Notes under the pieces: model-generated
Told to the model about the DNA's origin: nothing
The model's database searches: none
What the model saw: only the letters and a program-made list of their open reading frames with translations
Made by a program: the position numbers and the translations under genes
Virus record (IMG/VR): IMGVR_UViG_3300034375_003622
Span: 1 to 28,711 of that record
Length of the DNA stretch: 28,711 nt
Source: a virus
Strand: one strand, 5' to 3'
Part shown: in pieces, positions 22,439-28,711 of the stretch
How positions within the stretch are numbered: position 1 is the first letter of the stretch
Layout: every line of letters begins with the position of its first letter

Positions 22439-23205
22439 AGATACTAGTTACTGGAAGTAATGGGTTCATTGGGCAGAACATGGTCAATGCACTTGAGCCA
22501 CACCACGAAGTAGTTAAAAACGAATGGGGGATGTCTTTTCCTAAAGTAAAAGGATTAGATTGGGTAATACACCTAGGGGCTATTAGCTCTACAACTGAGA
22601 CAAACATTTCTCGTATATACAGACAGAATGTAGAGTTCTCTATTAAGTTGTATGAAGAGTGTATCAAACATAACGTTAAGTTTCAGTTTGCTTCCAGTGC
22701 TTCAGTCTATGGATTAAAGTCAGACTTCAAGGAGACATCTCCTGTTGATCCTCAGAACCATTATGCTCGTAGTAAGGCATTGTTTGAAAAGTATGTAGAG
22801 TTTAGAAATGCTGATATCACTACTCAGATATTTAGATACTTCAACGTACATGGCCCCCACGAGGAGCACAAGGGAAACCAAGCAAGCCCCTTCACTAAGT
22901 TTATGTTCCAGGCTAAAACGACTGGTAAGATAAAGCTGTTCAAAGGATCAGAAAAATTTAAAAGAGACTTTATCCACGTAGGTAAAGTAGTTATGGATCA
23001 GCAAAGATTCTTTGATGTAGATGAGTCAGGTATATGGAATTTTGGCACAGGCAATGCTCGTAGCTTCTACGATGTAGCCTTAGAAGTCTCAGGTAAGACT
23101 GGTGCAACTATAGAATTTATTGATTTCCCAGAGAATTTAAAAGGTAATTACCAAGAGTTTACTAAAGCAGACACAACAAAGCTTAGGCAGACTTTAGCAT
23201 TATAA
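22435..23205 (+). CDS. hldD: ADP-L-glycero-D-manno-heptose 6-epimerase (HldD/RfaD)
   Basis: A 256-aa extended short-chain dehydrogenase/reductase protein. MKILVTGSNGFIGQNM gives the NAD(P)-binding GxxGxxG (G7, G10, G13). GAISSTTE (48-55), FASSASVYG (85-93), Y110-x3-K114, RYFNVHGPHEEHKGNQAS (134-151), KRDFIHV (176-182) and the C-terminal FPENLKGNYQ plus EFTKAD (231-246) follow the HldD pattern almost motif for motif; the HKG and FP..LKG.YQ.FT.AD elements distinguish it from other sugar epimerases. It inverts C-6 of ADP-D-glycero-beta-D-manno-heptose to the L-glycero form used in LPS core. It is shorter than E. coli HldD (310 aa), with a compressed early region. Last gene of the sugar operon; the next gene is 11 bases downstream. 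Confidence 0.9.
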   Translation: MKILVTGSNGFIGQNMVNALEPHHEVVKNEWGMSFPKVKGLDWVIHLGAISSTTETNISRIYRQNVEFSIKLYEECIKHNVKFQFASSASVYGLKSDFKETSPVDPQNHYARSKALFEKYVEFRNADITTQIFRYFNVHGPHEEHKGNQASPFTKFMFQAKTTGKIKLFKGSEKFKRDFIHVGKVVMDQQRFFDVDESGIWNFGTGNARSFYDVALEVSGKTGATIEFIDFPENLKGNYQEFTKADTTKLRQTLAL

Positions 23206-23216
23206 GGTATTAAGTA

Positions 23217-26200
23217 ATGGCAGTTGATTTAAATAATATTCAAACAGGCTACCTTGGGCAAGAGGGTGTCTTTAAAATAGAAGCCATGAATATCAATGAA
23301 GTAGCTGAACAAGAAAGGGAAGCTACACGTAAATTCTTCAATGAAAGTGAAGATCGTGCAATCTTAGCTGATGGTACTCTTGTCTTTTTAGATAAGGATG
23401 GTTCAACTCAGTACGTCCCCCAAAGTAAATCTGAAGCTGAAATAGATAAGTCTATGATTGATGAGTCAGTTGTTAAAGATTTAGCTGACTTAAAATATCT
23501 TGCACAAAATGTGGGTGCCAGCACTGCAAAAATGAATGCTGCCTATGAAAAGCTAGGACTTGATACCAGTAAATCAACAGTATTTTCTGATGCAGATGCT
23601 ATACTAAGGTCTTATGGGTACAAACCAGGTCAGCAAGGCTCTTCTTTTTGGGGATCAAATACATCAGATGATACATCAGTAAATATTTTAGTAAGTCGTT
23701 GGGATAGTAAACCAAGTGACGAAGACTTAAAGGCTGCTGGTATTGATCCATCTTCAGTAAGTATTGTTAATGATCATGCTGCTAATGCTGCTTATCTTGC
23801 AGAGCAATTAATTAAACAAGGAGTATCCCTTGACTCTACTAAAGCTCCAGTCTCAAGACTAGCTTCAGCTAGTAGGGCTGCTAGGGCTGAATCAAATAGA
23901 CAAGTAGAAGACTTACTTAAAAATAAGGCACCTGGTTCCTATTGGGACAAGAAGATGTCAGAAACTGGTTTAAGTTTAGATGAACTACAGTTAGACATGC
24001 TTGAGTGGGATCTTATTAAAAAGAAAGCTGAAGAAAAATCTGCAGATAAAACCCCTAAAGTCGGAGCCACAGGTATTACAACAGGTGGTGCTGAAACAGG
24101 TACACCTGGGGGAAGTATTTCTGGAGGCTTTACAACAGATCCAAATACCTTAGATATACCTAGCTCTGCAGTAATACCAACACTTAGTACTTCTCAGATA
24201 ACTCCAGGAGCTTCAGGAACTTATACAACTCCTGCACAAACTTTTGAACAAAACCTTACAAATCAAGCTACAGATTTTCAGAATAGGGCTGTAACAAACC
24301 AGCAGTTTGTAAATCCTCAAACTGCTTCTGAAAAGGTAGCCGCAGGTCAAGATGTATCTTCGTATGCTATCTCACAAAAACTATATCGTAATCCCCAAAC
24401 TGGGCACCAAATGTTTATTGCCTTCCAAGGTAGTCAACCCCTAGCTCCAATTCCTGCAGGTTACTACGAAATAAATCAACAGACAGGTACTTTTGGGCAA
24501 GAGAACGTATTTAACCCAATCACAGCAGGTGGTAACACTTTTACTACTCAAGCTGTTAGTGCTAACTCTGGTGGGTATATTCAAGGATTTAGTGGAGAAG
24601 ATGGTTCAACTACTATTCCAAATCCGAGTCCTATTGACCCTAACCAAATCTACGGTGATGTGAGTTTTCAAGACCCAGTAACTGGTGAAACAATTACACA
24701 AACACCAGAGGAGTACTTCCAATCTTTAGGAAATAAAGTAGCTCAAACTACATTCAATCCTGCTACTGCAGTTACAATGCCTGGAGTGTCTACTATGGCA
24801 GAATTAGGCTATCAGTATGATGCTGATGGCAATGTCATGATGGACCCTGAAACAGGTCAACCTATGTACCAAGAGTTGATGCCAGGAACTGTTATTGAAT
24901 CTACTGCAGGTCAAGCTTCTGGCATGGCTCCTATCGTAGGTAAGTATCAACAAAGAGATGCTTCAGGTAATCTTATGTTTGATGCTGCAGGACAACCTAT
25001 CATGGTTGGTACTGATCCTGCACAAGTTACAGATGTGGTTCAAGCTAAAGGACCAGGTTATCCTGGACTATCTGCTGATGACTATTCTAAAATGGCACTT
25101 CAAGTTAGTACTGGAGTACTGCCGTATGATCCTAGATTTGATACAAATGGTGATGGTACAGTTACCTCTGCAGATGCTTTAGCTATTGCTAGGGGCGAGT
25201 TTGTAGTAACTCCAACTCCTGAAGAAGCACCAGTACAAGCACCTGGAGCAGCTCAAGCTGGACTTACTACAGCAGCACCTGGGGTATCTGCACAGCTTCA
25301 AGGTGGTACAACTACTGACTATGCAGGTATGGCTGCTACTGTTCCTGGAGCTGTTTGGGATGTTGCCACAGGTACATTTAAAGTAGGTGACCAAACATTT
25401 ACACCAGATCAATTTATTGCAGCTAACGGCATAAACGTTGGCAACTTTATGACTACCACTGGTGGTCTACAAGCTGCTACAATGGATGATCTGACTAAGA
25501 CTGTAGATGCAGCTACAATGCAAAAACAAATGATTGATCCTGTAACAGGTCAACCAATGTTTGATGCACAAGGTAATCCTATTATGGAGTCAGACACGTC
25601 TGTGTCGGGGCTTTCAGCTGCTACAGGTTCAGCTACAAGAGTGGCTGATGCTCAAGGTGCAGATGGATCTGTTCCTGTTCGTACATTAGATACAACAGAA
25701 GGTCAAAGTGAACTTATTTCTGGATCTGCTGTAGATCAAGGAGAAGTAGGTAAAGCATTTGGTACTGGGGAAGTACAAGCAGCATCTGTACAAGATGAAT
25801 TAACAGGACTTATGGCTCAGTTTGAAGGTGGTGAAACTCCAGCTTGGGCTTCAGGAGCTATGCGTAAAGCTACAGCTATGCTTGCTGCTAGAGGTCTTGG
25901 TGCTTCGTCTATGGCAGGACAAGCTGTTATTCAAGCTGCTATGGAAGCTGCTTTACCTATTGCTCAGATTGATGCTGGTAATAAACAGCAGATGGCTTTG
26001 TTTAAAGCAGAGCAAAGATCTAAGTTCTTAGGCATGGAGTTTGACCAAGCATTCCAAGCTAAAGTTATGAATGCAGCCAGAATCTCTGAGATTGCAAACA
26101 TGAACTTTACTGCAGAGCAAGAAATTGCTCTTGAGAACTCTCGTGCTGCTAACACAATGAATTTGCAAAATTTGAGTAATAAACAAGCTTTGATTATGGC

Positions 26201-26936
26201 AGAAGCTGCAGCACTGTCTCAGATGGACATAGCAAACTTAAACAACTTGCAGCAAGCTCAAGTTCAGAATGCTCAAAACTTCTTGCAGCTTGATCTGGCT
26301 AACCTTAACAACTCTCAATCTACAGCATTGTTTAAGGCACAACAGGTTACTAATGCAATGCTTAGTGATGTTGCACAAGCTAATGCTACTGCACAATTTA
26401 ATGCTACATCAGAGAATCAAACTAATCAGTTCTTCTCTAACCTTGCAGCACAGGTGTCACAGTTTAATGCAGCTCAACAGAATGCTATTAATCAGTTTAA
26501 TGCTGAAGAAGTTAATGCACTACTTGAGTTTAACTCTGCACTACAAAACCAACGTGAGATGTTTAATGCTCAGAACTATCTTGTCGTAGCTCAGGCTAAT
26601 GCTCAGTGGAGACAAAACATTAACACTGCAAATACAGAAGCACAAAACGTTGCTAACCTAACCTATGCTAAAGAAGTAAACGGTCTTACTCAAAAAGCTC
26701 TGGATGACTATTGGCAAAAAGAACGTGATATTATGTCATATGCCTTTGCTCAGTCTGAGGGTGCTGCTGATAGAGCAATTAGGATTATGCTAGGTAATAT
26801 GGATCTAGATGCACTAAGAACTAAGTTAGACTTTGCCGAAGATAATGCTAAAGCTGAGTTCTGGTCAGATCTAATCTTTGGTGACATGAGTTTTAGTGAC
26901 GTATTTAAACTTCCAAAGAAAGAGGAAGACAAATAA
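23217..26936 (+). CDS. Large virion protein with long hendecad helical repeat (internal/ejection-type)
   Basis: A 1239-aa protein with no Cys noted. Residues 1-~280 are mixed charged helices. Residues ~280-480 are a Thr/Gln/Pro/Gly linker region including GFSGEDGST, a motif shared with the 1050-aa capsid-module protein. Residues ~530-800 repeat DP.TGQPM.D..GNPIM-type units three times. A DTNGDGTVTSAD loop (642-653) fits an EF-hand or dockerin calcium loop. Residues ~960-1160 are a regular 11-residue repeat rich in Asn, Gln, Ala and Phe, indicating a long helical rod. The C-terminus is acidic and helical. Downstream come a putative peptidoglycan hydrolase and small virion proteins, so a role as internal core/ejection protein or tail rod is likely. 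Family not identified. Weak AAGG ribosome site. Confidence 0.6.
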   Translation: MAVDLNNIQTGYLGQEGVFKIEAMNINEVAEQEREATRKFFNESEDRAILADGTLVFLDKDGSTQYVPQSKSEAEIDKSMIDESVVKDLADLKYLAQNVGASTAKMNAAYEKLGLDTSKSTVFSDADAILRSYGYKPGQQGSSFWGSNTSDDTSVNILVSRWDSKPSDEDLKAAGIDPSSVSIVNDHAANAAYLAEQLIKQGVSLDSTKAPVSRLASASRAARAESNRQVEDLLKNKAPGSYWDKKMSETGLSLDELQLDMLEWDLIKKKAEEKSADKTPKVGATGITTGGAETGTPGGSISGGFTTDPNTLDIPSSAVIPTLSTSQITPGASGTYTTPAQTFEQNLTNQATDFQNRAVTNQQFVNPQTASEKVAAGQDVSSYAISQKLYRNPQTGHQMFIAFQGSQPLAPIPAGYYEINQQTGTFGQENVFNPITAGGNTFTTQAVSANSGGYIQGFSGEDGSTTIPNPSPIDPNQIYGDVSFQDPVTGETITQTPEEYFQSLGNKVAQTTFNPATAVTMPGVSTMAELGYQYDADGNVMMDPETGQPMYQELMPGTVIESTAGQASGMAPIVGKYQQRDASGNLMFDAAGQPIMVGTDPAQVTDVVQAKGPGYPGLSADDYSKMALQVSTGVLPYDPRFDTNGDGTVTSADALAIARGEFVVTPTPEEAPVQAPGAAQAGLTTAAPGVSAQLQGGTTTDYAGMAATVPGAVWDVATGTFKVGDQTFTPDQFIAANGINVGNFMTTTGGLQAATMDDLTKTVDAATMQKQMIDPVTGQPMFDAQGNPIMESDTSVSGLSAATGSATRVADAQGADGSVPVRTLDTTEGQSELISGSAVDQGEVGKAFGTGEVQAASVQDELTGLMAQFEGGETPAWASGAMRKATAMLAARGLGASSMAGQAVIQAAMEAALPIAQIDAGNKQQMALFKAEQRSKFLGMEFDQAFQAKVMNAARISEIANMNFTAEQEIALENSRAANTMNLQNLSNKQALIMAEAAALSQMDIANLNNLQQAQVQNAQNFLQLDLANLNNSQSTALFKAQQVTNAMLSDVAQANATAQFNATSENQTNQFFSNLAAQVSQFNAAQQNAINQFNAEEVNALLEFNSALQNQREMFNAQNYLVVAQANAQWRQNINTANTEAQNVANLTYAKEVNGLTQKALDDYWQKERDIMSYAFAQSEGAADRAIRIMLGNMDLDALRTKLDFAEDNAKAEFWSDLIFGDMSFSDVFKLPKKEEDK
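26098..26727 (+). repeat. 33-base / 11-residue (hendecad) coding repeat
   Basis: The protein can be cut into successive 11-residue units with hydrophobic and Asn positions in register, for example QFNAAQQNAIN, QFNAEEVNALL, EFNSALQNQRE and MFNAQNYLVVA. About 18 units are visible with small phase slips at the start. An 11-residue period is the signature of a right-handed coiled coil. Confidence 0.75.
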
Positions 26937-27794
26937 ATGAGTAAAGCACCTTATCTAGCATATTTAAAAAACCTCAGAGAAGCTCCTGACAAAAGAGCAG
27001 CAATGCAAGCCTCACCTACAAAAGGTCTTGGAGGTCAGAGATTGGCTAAAGCTGATCTAGCTGTGTATCAGGATGGACCAGAAGAAATCTTAGCTCAATT
27101 AGCTAGAGATATTAAAATGCCTGAAGAAACAAAGATGAAACTCTTTGAAAGTCAGAGATCTAATAGGGCACTTACTACTGACGATGGTACTCCTATCACT
27201 CTTGACGAAGCAAATGCTATGATGGAAGAGTCTGAGGAAAAACCTACACCACCATCTGGTGGCTTGATGTCTCCTGCAGCAGAGGATACACCCCCTTCTG
27301 TAGACTCTGAAGACCCTGTACTTGGGCCATTCCAAAACACTCTTTCTATTCTAAAAGATAATACAGAGTTTATGACTCAGTTGAATAGTATGACTGAAAA
27401 ATACCCAGGACTTACAGAACGTGAGATCTTCATGGTTGCTGCCAAGGAAAGTAGCTTGCTTACAAATCCAAAAGCTGATAATATGTTCGAGATAAAATCT
27501 GTTGCAGCTGACGATATGAATAAAGAAGGTTTTGCAATAGACCTTAAAAAATTAAATAAGTCTAAAAATCCAACAGACCACTTAAAAGCTTTAGAGAAGT
27601 ACTTAGATCGTTGGGGCTATGATGGTAAAGCACCTCTAGGTCTTGTGATTGCTGCTCCTGGATTTAGAAATTCTTCTCCAGATACTGTTGTTTATGAAGC
27701 AGGTAGTAAAGAAGCAAAAGCAAATCCAGGTTGGTTAGACTCTAGTGGTAATGCTACAGTGGCAAGTATAACAGAATTTTATAGGGGCCAATAA
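26937..27794 (+). CDS. Putative virion peptidoglycan hydrolase (lytic transglycosylase-like)
   Basis: A 285-aa protein starting right after the upstream stop. Residues ~1-130 are helical and then a disordered acidic/Pro-rich linker (EESEEKPTPPSGGLMSPAAEDTPP). Residues ~140-285 hold LTEREIFMVAAKESSLLTNPKADNMFEIKSVAADDM, which resembles the catalytic opening of soluble lytic transglycosylase domains with E171 as candidate acid. DHLKALEKYLDRWGYDGKAPLGLVIAAPGF recalls the later helix and a variant of the usual ..AYNAGP.. segment. Internal virion proteins of podoviruses often carry such a domain to open the cell wall during DNA entry. The match is partial (no clear GLMQ motif), so an inactive or unrelated helical domain cannot be excluded. 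Confidence 0.45.
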   Translation: MSKAPYLAYLKNLREAPDKRAAMQASPTKGLGGQRLAKADLAVYQDGPEEILAQLARDIKMPEETKMKLFESQRSNRALTTDDGTPITLDEANAMMEESEEKPTPPSGGLMSPAAEDTPPSVDSEDPVLGPFQNTLSILKDNTEFMTQLNSMTEKYPGLTEREIFMVAAKESSLLTNPKADNMFEIKSVAADDMNKEGFAIDLKKLNKSKNPTDHLKALEKYLDRWGYDGKAPLGLVIAAPGFRNSSPDTVVYEAGSKEAKANPGWLDSSGNATVASITEFYRGQ

Positions 27795-27796
27795 AA

Positions 27797-28375
27797 ATGC
27801 TTTTTGATAGACCACAACCAGGGTTTTCATTAACTCAAGAACCAAAAGGTACACCTTTCGAAAATCCTCCAGAGATTGTAGATCCAGAAGAAGCAGCAAA
27901 GTTTCATTTAGATAACATGAATAATGCTAATGCTTTTGAAGATATTGCACACTTTCTAGAATCAGGTTTAGATATTCCTACACTAGTACAAGGCATTCTT
28001 CGTAGTGCTGTATTTCAAGGTGTACACAGCATTGATGTTAGTCTTATCATTGCACCAGTCCTACACGAGTTTATTAAAGATGTAGCAGAAGCAACTGGTA
28101 CAGACTATGATGAGGGTATCAGTGATGCAGAAGAAAGAGCTGTTATTCGTTATCAACGTAATGTAGCTCGTTCAGAAAAGATGCTTAAGAAACTAGGCAT
28201 AAGTGCTGAAGAAACTATGTCTGGTGAAGAAAAACCAGATAGCATGGAAGATCAGATGGAAGCTATGATAGTAGCTGACGAAGAAGAAAAGCCTATGGAA
28301 GAAACTCCAATGGAGGAGCCTACAGAGGCACCAATGGAAGAACCAAAGGGTTTGATGTCTAGGAGTGTAATGTAA
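27797..28375 (+). CDS. Acidic virion-region protein of unknown function (192 aa)
   Basis: A 192-aa protein starting two bases after the preceding stop. It opens with a Pro-rich stretch (RPQPGFSLTQEPKGTPFENPPEIVDPEEAAKFH), then a helical core with ESGLDIPTLVQGILRSAVFQGVHSIDVSLIIAPVLHEFIKDVAEATG, which is well-formed and partly hydrophobic. The last ~50 residues are low complexity: Met, Glu and Pro repeats of the MEETPMEEPTEAPMEEP type. I recall similar proteins (PEIVDPEEA ... VQGILR ... HSIDVSLIIAPV) in marine phages, without function. The core could be a structural subunit; the acidic tail may bind a basic partner. Its stop overlaps the next start (TAATG). Confidence 0.65.
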   Translation: MLFDRPQPGFSLTQEPKGTPFENPPEIVDPEEAAKFHLDNMNNANAFEDIAHFLESGLDIPTLVQGILRSAVFQGVHSIDVSLIIAPVLHEFIKDVAEATGTDYDEGISDAEERAVIRYQRNVARSEKMLKKLGISAEETMSGEEKPDSMEDQMEAMIVADEEEKPMEETPMEEPTEAPMEEPKGLMSRSVM

Positions 28376-28711
28376 TGTTTGTAGGCTTAGTCAACAGAGA
28401 AAGACGGATTAGAGCTAGAAGAGAAGCACTTGAAGATCAGGCTGCTGCAAAAAAGGATTGGCTAGATCGTTTTAAAACGCAGAATGAGGCTGCAATGAAC
28501 ACTTGGCAAATCCAGAATGATGTTCTTAATCGTCAACGAATTGAAGCAGCTGCACTTAAAAGAGAACAAGATCTAGAAGATATAGCTGAGGAAAGATTAT
28601 ATCAAGCAGATTTACGAGCATTAGAAAGAGCTTATGAGGTAGACGATAGAAATGCAGCTCAACAGTGGTGGATAGAACAACAAGATATCTTATTTGATCT
28701 TTCATCTCAAA
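28375..28711 (+). CDS. Coiled-coil protein, 3' partial (cut by window edge)
   Basis: An ATG at 28375 overlaps the previous stop by one base (TAATG), and the frame stays open for 112 codons to the edge. The visible sequence (MFVGLVNRERRIRARREALEDQ, later WLDRFKTQNEAAMNTWQIQNDVLNRQ, ending ..WWIEQQDILFDLSSQ) is strongly charged and helical, with Trp and Gln-rich segments like the helical part of the 1239-aa protein. It probably continues the set of internal or ejection virion proteins. No family can be named from this fragment. Confidence 0.7.
   Translation, partial: MFVGLVNRERRIRARREALEDQAAAKKDWLDRFKTQNEAAMNTWQIQNDVLNRQRIEAAALKREQDLEDIAEERLYQADLRALERAYEVDDRNAAQQWWIEQQDILFDLSSQ

Noticed and set aside
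1-28711. tRNA genes, CRISPR arrays, insertion sequences, integration sites
   Set aside because: Intergenic space is minimal (largest gap 245 bases) and none of the gaps shows a tRNA fold, spaced repeats or transposase-like coding sequence.

Overview
The window looks like the late (virion morphogenesis) half of a tailed dsDNA phage genome, most likely a podovirus-like marine phage of a Gram-negative host. Evidence for this: one nearly unidirectional + strand block of tightly packed, often overlapping genes (ATGA, TAATG and ATGGCTGA junctions); visibly A/T-rich, A/T-ending codon use; a portal - scaffold - major capsid - adaptor - nozzle - fibre order with no tail-tube, sheath or classical tape-measure gene between adaptor and fibre; and LPS-type heptose genes that only make sense in a Gram-negative host. 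No tRNA, CRISPR array, integrase, transposase, polymerase or terminase gene is visible here. Both ends are cut inside genes.

Layout. 1-4911: portal C-terminus, a small conserved protein, a 1050-aa capsid-module protein carrying an ADP-ribosyltransferase-like domain, and the scaffold. 4912-5156: a 245-bp leader with a sigma70-like promoter and hairpins. 5157-6655: major capsid protein and probable decoration protein, ended by a hairpin. 6716-8997: head-tail adaptor and beta-propeller-like nozzle/stabilisation protein. 8998-17587: a 1635-aa fibre ending in an S74 intramolecular chaperone, a 71-aa mini-fibre protein, and a very cysteine-rich 1150-aa protein (about one residue in ten is Cys by hand count). 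17665-23205: a sugar module with a GT9-like heptosyltransferase, NodU/TobZ-type O-carbamoyltransferase, GmhB-like phosphatase (the only minus-strand gene, with its own near-consensus promoter), separate HldE-type adenylyltransferase and kinase genes, a cupin, and HldD epimerase. 23217-28711: a 1239-aa virion protein with a long 11-residue helical repeat, a putative peptidoglycan hydrolase, an acidic protein of unknown function and a coiled-coil protein cut by the right edge.

How it fits together. The sugar module encodes every step from D-glycero-beta-D-manno-heptose 7-phosphate to ADP-L-glycero-beta-D-manno-heptose, plus a transferase to use the donor and a carbamoyltransferase that could modify the product. 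Only the first enzyme of the pathway, GmhA, is absent; a cupin sits in the cluster and might replace it, or the host supplies that step. The module lies inside the structural region beside the Cys-rich fibre genes, so the heptose may go either onto the host surface late in infection (for example to block adsorption) or onto the fibres themselves. The two points most worth follow-up are this heptose/carbamoyl module and the Cys-saturated fibre pair.
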